Of a DNA stretch of 64,000 nt, positions 43,804 to 51,996 are shown in pieces (position 1 is the stretch's first letter; the number at the start of each line of letters is the position of its first letter). The notes under the pieces were generated by a model. The model was not told the DNA's origin. It worked only from the letters and a program-made list of their open reading frames with translations, and ran no database searches. The stretch lies in the NCBI RefSeq assembly GCF_900167025.1, contig NZ_FUXC01000002.1:186001-250000 (forward strand), read 5' to 3'. The translations under genes were made by a program, and so were the position numbers. The DNA comes from Treponema berlinense (lineage in GTDB: Bacteria > Spirochaetota > Spirochaetia > Treponematales > Treponemataceae).

Positions 43804-43838
43804 AAACCTTGTAACTAAAAGTTGCAAGGTTTTTTTTT
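43804..43838 (+). terminator. Terminator of tRNA-Glu
   Basis: AAACCTTGTAAC pairs with GTTGCAAGGTTT (one G-U) around a TAAAA loop, followed by a T run. Confidence 0.8.
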
Positions 43839-43866
43839 GCGCTTTTGTTTTTTTAGGGGCGGTGCG

Positions 43867-46320
43867 ATGGAAATTAACAGACGTTTTTCGGATAATGCAA
43901 GAGCGGAAATGCGCGCCCAGATAAAAAACGCTTCCGGAAATGAAGTTTTTTTTTCAGGCTTGATAAACGAAAGCGGAGTTGTGGTTTCTGTCAGTGTCGG
44001 TGCCAGAGGCTCTTTGAATTCTGTCCCTGTAAATTTTTCGCAAAAGAGAAACTGTTCTGTTCTTATTCATAATCATCCTTCCGGAAATCTCCAGCCTTCT
44101 GACGCGGATCTTATGGTTGCTTCTGATTGCTCTGAAAATGCCCAGGGATTTTACATTATAAACAACGAGGTTTCTGAAGTTTATGTTGTAATGGAGCCTG
44201 TTCTTCCACGTGTTGTAAAAAAACTGGATTCTGAAAAAGTTGCCTTTTATCTTTCAAAAAACGGTCCTCTTGCTAAAAAATCTGCGGATTATGAGGAGCG
44301 TCCTGTTCAGCTTGAACTTGTAAAAAAAATCGTAAGTGCACTAAACGGCAACAAAATCGGCATTTTTGAAGCAGGAACTGGAGTTGGAAAATCTTTTTCT
44401 TATCTTATTCCCTCGATGCTCTGGGCTGTTGAAAATAAGGAAAGGGTAGTTGTTTCAACTGGAACTATAAATCTTCAGCAGCAGCTGGTTGAAAAAGATA
44501 TTCCTGCGGCAGAAAAAATTGTCGGAAAAAAAATAAAGGCGGTTCTTGTAAAAGGCAGACAGAACTATTTGTGTTTGCGCCGGCTTGATGAGACTGGAAA
44601 AGAGCGTGATTTATTCAATGAAGAGCAGGAAATTTTTGATAAAATTTTTGAATGGTCAAAAAATACACCGACCGGAAGCCGAAGCGACCTTTCTTTTATG
44701 CCTTCGGAAAATATCTGGCAGAAAGTAAACTCTGAAGCTGACGCCTGCATGGGCATGAAATGTCCATTTCGCGAAAAATGTTTTGTAATGAAGGTCCGCA
44801 AAGAGGCTGCCGATGCGAATATTCTTGTTGTAAACCACCATATTTTATTTGCGGATATTGAATCCCGGCTTGAAGGAGCTGGGTTTGAAGATACTGCTGT
44901 TTTGCCGCCTTATAAGCGCATTGTTTTTGACGAGGCTCATGGAATCGAAGATGCCGCGACATCTTTTTTTAGCAATCAGATAAACCGTTTTAAAATTCAA
45001 AAACATCTTAATCTTTTGTACAGAACGAGGAGAGGTACTGCCGCCGGCTTTTTATTCACTCTTCTTTCTCTTTCTTTTTCTGAAGAAAATGCGGACTCAC
45101 TGATTGAAGATGTAAATCAGATAAAAGTCGCCTTGAATGGGCTTGAGGATGCCGCTCTTGCGCTTTTGGAGCACGAATACACTCTGAGGCTTTTTAAAAA
45201 TACCCAGACCCAGTTTGTGAACGTCCTTCATTCAATGTCGGTTTTGCAAAAGCATATTGCGGATTTTACAGGGAATGTCCGCAAACTTTTTGACTGCATT
45301 CCGGAAGAGGCAAAAGACAGTCCTGTTTTATACGAGACAAAAAGTGTTTTGAGAAGGCTTGAAGATTCCGCTGTTGTTCTTGGCAGTTTTTTGTCATGGA
45401 GCGAACATCCGGATTTTGTCTATTGGATTCAAAAATCAAAACTCAGTTCAGCAGTTTCAAAAAATATTGAAAATCCTTATTACGTTCAGTTTATTCAAAC
45501 TCCGCTTGATATTTCGCAGACGATGAATAAAGGCGTTTTTGAGCCGATGGACAGCGTTATATGTACTTCTGCCACGTTGAGCATAGGAAAATCTTTTAAT
45601 TACTGGAAAAAGCATGCAGGTGTTTTTTTTGCCGAAGAAGAGCGTATTTTGGAAGGGGAATTTCCATCACCTTTTCCTTATAAAACTAATGTGCTGTTTG
45701 CTGTTGCGAGAGATGCTCCTTTTCCGGAAAATGCCTTTGAATATCAGCGTTATATCGAAGATTCGATTGTCCGTTTGATTCGTGCGGCCGGCGGAAAGAC
45801 TCTGGTTTTGTTTACTTCTTACGAGTCCTTAAAGCATGCCTGCGACATAGCCCGTAATGCGCTCAGGCTTTCGGGAATAAAAATTTTAAGGCAGGGAGAT
45901 GACGACAGGTTCCGGCTTTTGAAAATTTTTAGAGAAGATAAAACAAGTGTTCTTTTTGCAACGGATTCGTTTTGGGAAGGGGTTGATGTTCCTGGCGACA
46001 GTTTATCTCAGGTGATTATTGCAAAATTGCCGTTCGGTGTTCCTAACAATCCTGTTTTTGCGGCAAAGTCAGAAATGATACAGCAGAGGGGCGGAAGCTC
46101 TTTTATGGAACTGTCTGTTCCAGATGCCGTTATAAAATTCAGGCAGGGGTTTGGCCGGTTGATGCGGAGAAATTCTGACAAAGGTGCAATCGTTGTTCTG
46201 GATAAAAGAATTGTAGAAAAACAGTATGGAAGAATCTTTACTTCGAGTGTTCCCGAGACAAAAAAAATGTATGACACTGTAGAAAATATAGCGCAGGCTG
46301 TTGCGGCACTTATCGATTAG
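43867..46320 (+). CDS. RadC/JAMM domain fused to a DinG-type helicase
   Basis: Residues 1-125 are a JAMM/RadC-like domain with the metal motif HNHPSGNLQPSDAD (His68, His70, Ser78, Asp81). Residues 145-817 are a superfamily 2, XPD/DinG-type DNA helicase: Walker A EAGTGVGKS (168-176), an iron-sulfur cluster region (CLRR, then ACMGMKCPFREKC), DEAH box FDEAHGIED, and late motifs TSATLS, ATDSFWEGVDVPGD and FRQGFGRLMRR. E. coli DinG removes R-loops and odd DNA structures. ATG 43867 is chosen because it begins the JAMM domain. A RadC-like domain on a DinG helicase is an unusual fusion. Confidence 0.9.
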   Translation: MEINRRFSDNARAEMRAQIKNASGNEVFFSGLINESGVVVSVSVGARGSLNSVPVNFSQKRNCSVLIHNHPSGNLQPSDADLMVASDCSENAQGFYIINNEVSEVYVVMEPVLPRVVKKLDSEKVAFYLSKNGPLAKKSADYEERPVQLELVKKIVSALNGNKIGIFEAGTGVGKSFSYLIPSMLWAVENKERVVVSTGTINLQQQLVEKDIPAAEKIVGKKIKAVLVKGRQNYLCLRRLDETGKERDLFNEEQEIFDKIFEWSKNTPTGSRSDLSFMPSENIWQKVNSEADACMGMKCPFREKCFVMKVRKEAADANILVVNHHILFADIESRLEGAGFEDTAVLPPYKRIVFDEAHGIEDAATSFFSNQINRFKIQKHLNLLYRTRRGTAAGFLFTLLSLSFSEENADSLIEDVNQIKVALNGLEDAALALLEHEYTLRLFKNTQTQFVNVLHSMSVLQKHIADFTGNVRKLFDCIPEEAKDSPVLYETKSVLRRLEDSAVVLGSFLSWSEHPDFVYWIQKSKLSSAVSKNIENPYYVQFIQTPLDISQTMNKGVFEPMDSVICTSATLSIGKSFNYWKKHAGVFFAEEERILEGEFPSPFPYKTNVLFAVARDAPFPENAFEYQRYIEDSIVRLIRAAGGKTLVLFTSYESLKHACDIARNALRLSGIKILRQGDDDRFRLLKIFREDKTSVLFATDSFWEGVDVPGDSLSQVIIAKLPFGVPNNPVFAAKSEMIQQRGGSSFMELSVPDAVIKFRQGFGRLMRRNSDKGAIVVLDKRIVEKQYGRIFTSSVPETKKMYDTVENIAQAVAALID

Positions 46321-46354
46321 TTTGTTCGGTTTGCAATGTGTTTTAGGACAAAAA

Positions 46355-46392
46355 AAATCCCGCACAGCCGTGTACTTTGGCCTGCGGGATTT
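46355..46392. terminator. Bidirectional terminator
   Basis: AAATCCCGCA (46355-46364) pairs with TGCGGGATTT (46383-46392). It lies between the DinG fusion and the convergent zinc-ribbon gene and has an A run on its left side. Confidence 0.75.
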
Positions 46393-46412
46393 ATATGGTC
46401 GTTATAAGGAAT

Positions 46413-46589
46413 TTATTTTCTAAAATCTTTAGGACGACGTTTTGTGAGTTTGCATTTTGAACACTCAGCTACGTTGCGGAGTCTTCCGTTTTCGTACAAA
46501 GTTTTCATTACGATTTCGCCACCACATTCAGGGCATTCAAATTTCTGTGTTGCAACTGTTGTACGAGAGTTCTTACTAGCACCAGCCAT
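46413..46589 (-). CDS. Small zinc-ribbon protein
   Basis: This 58-residue basic protein has two CxxC knuckles (FECPECGGEI and AECSKCKLT), as in ribosome-associated or nucleic-acid-binding zinc ribbons. ATG 46589 has a perfect GGAGGA ribosome site. It does not match bL33, bL32 or bL36 and has no recognised name; a role in translation is suggested only by its size, charge and the nearby rpsT. Confidence 0.75.
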   Translation of the reverse strand: MAGASKNSRTTVATQKFECPECGGEIVMKTLYENGRLRNVAECSKCKLTKRRPKDFRK

Positions 46590-46738
46590 GACTATCCTCC
46601 AAAAAATATTCGAATATGTTCGAATACTATAATAAATTAGGAAGTCTGTGTCAAGATTCAAAAAAGCATATAGTGAAAAAAAACTTCAAGATAAAACTCT
46701 AATTTGATATAATGATACAAATTACCGAAAAATCCATA

Positions 46739-46767
46739 TTGACTATAAATCGTTCGTTTGTTAATAT
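46739..46767 (+). promoter_or_regulatory. Promoter of rpsT
   Basis: TTGACT (46739-46744) and TAATAT (46762-46767) are 17 bases apart, about 30 bases before the TTG start. Confidence 0.75.
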
Positions 46768-46797
46768 TTATAAAGTTTTTATTTGGGGGTGCCTCCT

Positions 46798-47082
46798 TTG
46801 GCTGGAAAAAAATCATCTGCAGAAAAAAGATATGCACAGAGCGAAGTTCGTCGCTTGCACAACAAAGCAATTAAAAGTGAAGTTCGCACTTACGCAAGAC
46901 AGTTTGTAGAAGCTGTTCAGGCTAAAGACGAAAAGCTTGCTAAGGAAAGACTTACAACTTTAGTATCTAAGCTTGACTCTGCACGCAGTAAGGGCGTTCT
47001 TACACGCAATGCTGTTTCTCGCAAAAAGTCACGCATGGCGAAACTTTTTAACGTTTCATTTGCTGAAGCTGCTGCAAAATAA
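46798..47082 (+). CDS. rpsT: 30S ribosomal protein S20
   Basis: S20 binds 16S rRNA early in 30S assembly. The sequence AGKKSSAEKRYAQSEVRRLH and the C-terminal KGVLTRNAVSRKKSRMAKLF are typical. TTG 46798 is chosen because it gives the family N terminus (M-A-x-KKS); a GTG-like upstream frame would add five residues. The rare TTG start may limit its synthesis, as the E. coli S20 gene also uses TTG. Length 94 is normal. Confidence 0.95.
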   Translation: MAGKKSSAEKRYAQSEVRRLHNKAIKSEVRTYARQFVEAVQAKDEKLAKERLTTLVSKLDSARSKGVLTRNAVSRKKSRMAKLFNVSFAEAAAK

Positions 47083-47106
47083 TTTGGCTTTCTCTATGCC
47101 TAAAAA

Positions 47107-47152
47107 CCTGATGTCGTAAAGTTTACTCTTGCGTCATCAGGAATTTTTTTTC
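47107..47152 (+). terminator. Terminator after rpsT
   Basis: CCTGATG (47107-47113) pairs with CATCAGG (47135-47141), then a T run (47144-47151). Confidence 0.65.
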
Positions 47153-47175
47153 TGAAAGTGTTGTGAGGTAAATAA

Positions 47176-47502
47176 ATGTCTGCTAAAAAAGTAACAAAAT
47201 ATGATTTAGTTGAATCTGTTTACCAAAAAACGCAATGCGAAAAAAAAATCGTCCAGGATGTTGTAGAACAGCTTTTGGATGAGTTAAAAAATGCCTTGAA
47301 AGAAGGCAATACAATTGAGCTTCGTGGTTTTGGAACTTTTGAACCCCGTTTGAGAAAAGGTCGTTCAAAAGCCCGTAATCCAAAAACAGGAGAGCAGCTT
47401 ACTGTTGCGCCTCATTTTGTGGCTGCATTTAGGGCTGGACAGGAACTGAAAAAATCCCTTTGGGATCTTCCTGTTTCTGAAACTTCGGCTGTTGCTGAGT
47501 AA
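47176..47502 (+). CDS. HU/IHF-family DNA-binding protein
   Basis: A 108-residue nucleoid protein that bends DNA. The HU signature is GNTIELRGFGTFEPRLRKGR with SKARNPKTGEQLTVAPHFVA, including the Pro at the intercalating tip (NPKTGE). N- and C-terminal extensions (about 8 and 12 residues) are longer than in E. coli HU. It is followed 15 bases later by lnt. Confidence 0.92.
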   Translation: MSAKKVTKYDLVESVYQKTQCEKKIVQDVVEQLLDELKNALKEGNTIELRGFGTFEPRLRKGRSKARNPKTGEQLTVAPHFVAAFRAGQELKKSLWDLPVSETSAVAE

Positions 47503-47517
47503 AAAGGAAGATGAGCC

Positions 47518-48966
47518 TTGGTTCAGGTAGTCGCTTCTGTTCTTTTATCAGCTTTCTTAAAATTCCTTTCACATCCTAATTTTATTTTTAAAAACGGGCT
47601 TTTTTTATTGGCCTGGTTTTATTATGTTCCTTTTTTATTTATAGTTCCAAAACTCAGCCTGAAAAAATCTGCCTTGGCGGGATTTGCCTATGGTTTTGTC
47701 AGTTATTTTCTTTTTTGTTTTTGGCTTATCCGTTACGATGTGTTTTCGGCTTTTGGTGTCTATGCCCTTTTTGGAGTTTATTGGGCTGTGATTTTTGCTC
47801 TTTTGCAAATTTTTTCAAAGACGCGGAAATATGCTTTTATATTTAATATTCTGATTCTTTTTTTTGCGGAATTTCTTTTTACAAAAGGGTATTTTGCCTT
47901 TGGATACGGAGTTTCTGCTTATACGCAGTGGAAAATTCCTGTTTTAACGAGGGCTGTCCGCTATACAAAAATTTGGGGACTGGATTTTTTAATTATTTTC
48001 TTTAACTGTATTGTTGTTGCGAATATTTCTTATGTTTTAAAATACAGGCGTTTTAATTTTGTGCAGACTGGCGGAACATTGTTTTTTGCAGTTCTTTTTA
48101 TTCAGCATATTTTTATAGGTTTTTTTGCTGAGGAAACAGAGACTTCTTCAACTTTAAAGACGGTTTTAATTCAAAATAATGCAGATCCAAGAAAAGATGG
48201 AATTGAGCAGTATAAAAAGGAGATTGAAAGCTTGAAACGGCTTACCGACAAGGCTCTTATGCAGTATCCTGACACTCAGATTGTTGTCTGGCCGGAAACC
48301 AGCGTCGTTGTTGATGTTGTTTCTGCTTTTGATAAAAAATTGCGTTTTGGACGCGAAAACGAGCGTTCTGAGATAGCTGTCGACCTTTTTGATTACATCA
48401 ATTCAAAAAAATGCGACTTTATTCTTGGAACGAGTTTTAAAAATTATAACAGCGCTCTTTTGTTTTCTCCGATAAAGCCAATTGTCAATTCAAGACAGAC
48501 AGTGCTTCCGAACTGGCAGGTTTACAAAAAAAATCATCTTGTGCCTTTTTCTGAAGATTTTCCGTTAAAAGGATTTTTTCCGGAATATTACCAGCAGAGT
48601 GTAAGGAGCGGCCGTTACTGGCTTGAAGGTGAAAAAATGAAGCTGTTAAAATTTAAGGAAATTTTAATCGGAACTCCAATCTGCTTTGAAGATACTTTTT
48701 CTGAAATCGGCGAAAAAATGGCAAAAATGGGAGCTGATCTTTTTATCAGTCTTTCAAATGATTCCTGGAGTTATAGCAGAGCTTGCCAGATGCAGCATCT
48801 TGCGGCTGCAAGTTTTTGTTCAATGGAAAATGGAATTCCTATGATTCGTTCTGCAAACAGCGGTCAAACCTGCTATATAGACGGTTTTGGAAGAGTGAGG
48901 GAAATGATAAAGCCTTTTTCTGAAAATTTTCTGTATTGCGAAGTTGAAATAAATAAGGTAAAATAG
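47518..48966 (+). CDS. lnt: Apolipoprotein N-acyltransferase
   Basis: Lnt adds the third acyl chain to lipoproteins in the inner membrane; the window encodes several lipoproteins. The N-terminal 200 residues hold six or so membrane helices. The nitrilase domain carries the catalytic triad: Glu260 (VVWPETSVV), Lys338 (YKKNHLVPF) and Cys389 (TPICFEDTF). TTG 47518 is preceded by AAGGAAG at 7 bases. The C terminus ends in a loop without the extra final helix being obvious. Confidence 0.93.
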   Translation: MVQVVASVLLSAFLKFLSHPNFIFKNGLFLLAWFYYVPFLFIVPKLSLKKSALAGFAYGFVSYFLFCFWLIRYDVFSAFGVYALFGVYWAVIFALLQIFSKTRKYAFIFNILILFFAEFLFTKGYFAFGYGVSAYTQWKIPVLTRAVRYTKIWGLDFLIIFFNCIVVANISYVLKYRRFNFVQTGGTLFFAVLFIQHIFIGFFAEETETSSTLKTVLIQNNADPRKDGIEQYKKEIESLKRLTDKALMQYPDTQIVVWPETSVVVDVVSAFDKKLRFGRENERSEIAVDLFDYINSKKCDFILGTSFKNYNSALLFSPIKPIVNSRQTVLPNWQVYKKNHLVPFSEDFPLKGFFPEYYQQSVRSGRYWLEGEKMKLLKFKEILIGTPICFEDTFSEIGEKMAKMGADLFISLSNDSWSYSRACQMQHLAAASFCSMENGIPMIRSANSGQTCYIDGFGRVREMIKPFSENFLYCEVEINKVK

Positions 48967-48971
48967 CAGGT

Positions 48972-49424
48972 ATGTCGCAGAATATTGAACTGAACAAAAG
49001 AACTAAAAAAGAAGAAAATCAGAAAAAAAATCTGACTGTTTTTGGTCAAGAAACAGAATTTGACGGAGAACTCGAGTTTACTGACAATCTTGTGATTACG
49101 GGAAAATTCAGCGGAAAAATAAATGCGACCGGAGATTTGGAAGTTGACAAAACCGCGCTTTGCGATGTGGAGTCAATAAAAGTAAATTCTCTTGTGATTT
49201 CTGGAAAAGTAAAAGGCAATATAGAAGCAAAAGAACGTGTCGAAATGTGTTCCGGAAGCAGTGTTTCTGGTGATGTTGTGACCGGAAGAATAAGAATTGC
49301 TGACGATGTGGATTTTGAAGGCAGTGTTACAATGTTGCAGAATCCGCCGGATGTTGACATTTTTTCTGTTGCTTCTGATGAATTTAAACAGGCTTTGCTT
49401 ATTAAGTCAGATCTGCCTCATTAA
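48972..49424 (+). CDS. Bactofilin (polymer-forming cytoskeletal protein)
   Basis: Residues 25-130 form a bactofilin beta-helix with repeating G-x-[LIV] turns (FDGELEFTDNLVITGKFSGK, ISGKVKGNIEAKERVEM, SGDVVTGRIRIADDVDFEG). Bactofilins polymerise without nucleotide and position cell-wall or division factors. A Lys/Glu-rich N-terminal tail and a short C-terminal tail flank the core. It starts 5 bases after lnt ends. Confidence 0.92.
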   Translation: MSQNIELNKRTKKEENQKKNLTVFGQETEFDGELEFTDNLVITGKFSGKINATGDLEVDKTALCDVESIKVNSLVISGKVKGNIEAKERVEMCSGSSVSGDVVTGRIRIADDVDFEGSVTMLQNPPDVDIFSVASDEFKQALLIKSDLPH

Positions 49425-49462
49425 ACCAGCGGTTTTGAGCCTTTGATAAAAAACAAATCTTA

Positions 49463-49492
49463 TTGACTTTTTTATTGCCAGAATAATATAAT
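49463..49492 (+). promoter_or_regulatory. Promoter of rho with a long leader
   Basis: TTGACT (49463-49468) and a perfect TATAAT (49487-49492) are separated by 18 bases. The leader is about 150 bases, AT-rich, without clear structure; a long leader would fit autogenous control of rho. Confidence 0.7.
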
Positions 49493-49646
49493 GAGTAATC
49501 AATTCTTTTAACGAAAAATCCTTGAAAAGTTTTTAGTTTTTTTAACCGTTTTTAATAATTTTACAGATGAATATTTTGAATTTAAAAGTCTGTAGATAAT
49601 TTATAAAATTTTACAGTTTTTATTATTTTTTTTATGGAGAATTAAA

Positions 49647-51410
49647 ATGGCATTGATTAAGCGCCGTTTTTTGGACAAATCCGAAGACTTGAAAAGTGAG
49701 AATGAGAATGTTCAAAACCAGTTGGAGTTGGACATTCAGCCAGAATCTTTTGAAAGCCCGGCACCAGTCCAGGAAGAATCTGTTGCAGAACCGGAAGTAA
49801 ACGAATCTGAAGAAAATGATTCGTCAGAAGATGAACCTGAGAATTCTGCTTCCGAAGAATTTTCTGCTGCGACGGAAACAGAAGAAAATCCTTCAGAAAC
49901 GGAAGAGCGCCGGACTCGCGTTGTAGTAAAACCGCGAAGAAGGGTTGTGGTTTCAAAAACAGACGGTGAACGGACCGAAAGAACAGAACGTACTTATAAC
50001 AATCGCCAGCATAACAACGGCAATAATAGAAGAACTTCCTACAGAGAAAGAATTGCTGCAAGAAACGCTGCTAGAGATGAAGCGACAGCGGCAGCCCAGA
50101 TAATCGAAAATCCTGAAGAATACGAATCAAAACCACGTCTTTTAATCAATGACCTTACAAAAATGAGCATGCCGGAATTGCGTTCTATGGCAATTCAATA
50201 CGGCTGTGCTGAAGAAGATATTCCTTCAATGAAAAAGCAGGAAGTTATTTTTAATATTCTAAAAGCGCATACAGAACATGGCGGACTTATCTTTGCTTCT
50301 GGTGCTCTTGAAATTCTTCCTGACGGCTACGGATTTTTGCGTTCTCCGCAGAACAGTTACCTTCCTGGACCGGATGATATTTACATTAGCCCGAGCCAGA
50401 TTCGTCTTTTTAACCTTAAAACCGGAGACACTGTTTACGGACAGACACGTTCTCCAAAAGAAGGTGAACGCTTTTTTGCGCTTTTGAGAATCGAAACCGT
50501 AAACTTCGATGAGCCTCGCGTAGCGCAAACCCGTGTTCCTTTCGAAAACCTGACTCCGCTTTATCCAAACGAAAAATTGCGTTTGGAAACTGTAAGCGAT
50601 GAATATTCTGGTAGAATTGTCGATTTGTTTGCTCCGATTGGAAAGGGCCAGCGTCTTTTGATTGTTGCTCCTCCAAAAGCCGGAAAAACAATTCTTATGC
50701 AGAAAATTGCAAATGCGATAATCCAGAATAATCCGGAAGTTTATTTAATTGTGCTTCTTATTGATGAGCGTCCGGAAGAAGTTACAGACATGGAACGCGC
50801 AATCAGGGGAGAAGTTATTTCTTCAACATTTGATGAACAGGCTACACGCCACGTTCAGGTTGCAGAAATGGTTCTTGAAAAGGCCAAGCGTCTTGTAGAG
50901 CATAAACGCGATGTTGTAATCCTTTTGGACTCAATCACTCGTCTTGCACGTGCATACAATATTACAGTTCCAACTTCTGGCAAGGTTTTGTCCGGAGGTG
51001 TTGATTCTAATGCTTTGCATAAGCCTAAGCGGTTTTTTGGCGCTGCGCGCAATATAGAAGAGGGCGGTTCTTTGACGATTGTTTCTACGGCTCTAATTGA
51101 AACAGGAAGCCGCATGGATGAAGTTATCTTTGAAGAATTCAAGGGAACTGGAAACTCTGAAATTAACCTTGACCGCAAGCTTGCAGAAAGAAGACTGTTC
51201 CCTGCAATCAATATTAAAAAATCTGGAACCCGTAAGGAAGAGCTTTTGCTTACAGAAGATGAGCTTCAGAAAATTTGGGTTTTGCGTAAGGTTATTGCGC
51301 CAATGGAAGACATTGAAATTACCGAGCTTATTTTGCAGCAGATGAAAAAAAGCAAGGACAATAAAGCTTTTCTTGCTGCGATGAATACAGGTTCTGCGGC
51401 TATAAATTAG
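49647..51410 (+). CDS. rho: Transcription termination factor Rho
   Basis: Rho is a hexameric helicase that ends transcription. After the first few residues comes an acidic then Arg-rich insert (about 15-150), not present in E. coli Rho, with [17 protein letters not shown]. The RNA-binding OB domain (about 210-290) has [20 protein letters not shown]. The ATPase includes [16 protein letters not shown] (Walker A), [18 protein letters not shown], and [16 protein letters not shown] with the Q/R loops. Length 587 is large for this reason. The ribosome site GGAG is 5-6 bases before ATG. Confidence 0.97.
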   Translation: MALIKRRFLDKSEDLKSENENVQNQLELDIQPESFESPAPVQEESVAEPEVNESEENDSSEDEPENSASEEFSAATETEENPSETEERRTRVVVKPRRRVVVSKTDGERTERTERTYNNRQHNNGNNRRTSYRERIAARNAARDEATAAAQIIENPEEYESKPRLLINDLTKMSMPELRSMAIQYGCAEEDIPSMKKQEVIFNILKAHTEHGGLIFASGALEILPDGYGFLRSPQNSYLPGPDDIYISPSQIRLFNLKTGDTVYGQTRSPKEGERFFALLRIETVNFDEPRVAQTRVPFENLTPLYPNEKLRLETVSDEYSGRIVDLFAPIGKGQRLLIVAPPKAGKTILMQKIANAIIQNNPEVYLIVLLIDERPEEVTDMERAIRGEVISSTFDEQATRHVQVAEMVLEKAKRLVEHKRDVVILLDSITRLARAYNITVPTSGKVLSGGVDSNALHKPKRFFGAARNIEEGGSLTIVSTALIETGSRMDEVIFEEFKGTGNSEINLDRKLAERRLFPAINIKKSGTRKEELLLTEDELQKIWVLRKVIAPMEDIEITELILQQMKKSKDNKAFLAAMNTGSAAIN

Positions 51411-51422
51411 GCTGGCTTGGTA

Positions 51423-51452
51423 TTGACTAAAGTTTTATAAAAAATGTAGAAT
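51423..51452 (+). promoter_or_regulatory. Promoter of rpmE
   Basis: TTGACT (51423-51428) and TAGAAT (51447-51452) are 18 bases apart. Transcription would start about 120 bases before the rpmE ATG. Confidence 0.65.
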
Positions 51453-51475
51453 TAAAAATACACTTGTGGTATTAA

Positions 51476-51564
51476 CTTGCTTCCTAACAGTGATGGAATG
51501 ATAGAAACGCTTTTTTATTTTGCGTAAGCTAGTGGTGACTGGGGTTGCTTTAATGCCGGGCAAG
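51476..51564 (+). ncRNA. Possible structured leader of rpmE
   Basis: Nested short helices can be drawn: CTTGC (51476-51480) with GCAAG (51560-51564), CAGT (51488-51491) with ACTG (51538-51541) and ACGC (51507-51510) with GCGT (51522-51525). The fold ends 6 bases before the AGGAG ribosome site. L31 leaders are known in other phyla, so feedback by L31 is plausible, but this is only hand-folded. Confidence 0.35.
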
Positions 51565-51581
51565 CAGTAAAGGAGATTAAA

Positions 51582-51797
51582 ATGAGAGCTGGTATTCATC
51601 CTGAATACAAAATGACAAAAATTACATGTCAGTGTGGCAATGTAATCGAAACACGTTCAACAGTACAGAACATTCACGTTGAAATTTGTTCTGCCTGCCA
51701 TCCGTTCTACACAGGAAAACAGAAACTTGTAGATACAGCAGGACGTATCGAAAGATTCAACAAACGCTTTGGCCTTACAAACAAAGAGTCAAAGTAA
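51582..51797 (+). CDS. rpmE: 50S ribosomal protein L31, zinc-binding form
   Basis: At 71 residues the length is normal. Zinc ligands are in CQCGN and [12 protein letters not shown]. The conserved RAGIHPEYK start and the [14 protein letters not shown] end are present. A strong AGGAG site lies 6 bases before ATG. A 120-base leader precedes it. Confidence 0.97.
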   Translation: MRAGIHPEYKMTKITCQCGNVIETRSTVQNIHVEICSACHPFYTGKQKLVDTAGRIERFNKRFGLTNKESK

Positions 51798-51818
51798 GAA
51801 AATTTGTCTGATTGAAAG

Positions 51819-51849
51819 AATCCACTTCGTTTTGAGGTGGATTTTTTTT
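51819..51849 (+). terminator. Terminator after rpmE
   Basis: AATCCACTTC pairs with GAGGTGGATT (one G-U) over a short loop, then eight T. Confidence 0.8.
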
Positions 51850-51864
51850 GTTTAAATGGATTTT

Positions 51865-51984
51865 GCGTTAGGGGGTGTAGCGGCGGCGAAGCCGTTGAAA
51901 TTGCAGTTTTGTTTTGCAAAACTGCAATTTTAATGAAGCTGGAGGCGGAACCGCGAAACACCCGACGGCGTAAGCCGGAACGCC
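51865..51984 (+). repeat. Dispersed intergenic repeat, copy C
   Basis: GCGTTAGGGGGTGTAGCGGC, then GGCGAAGCCGTT, matches the lead and core of the copy at 11226-11280. Beyond it are an AT palindrome (ATTGCAGTTTTG / CAAAACTGCAAT, 51900-51930) and ACGGCGTAAGCCGGAACGCC. Confidence 0.6.
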
Positions 51985-51996
51985 CTGATTTTTTAT

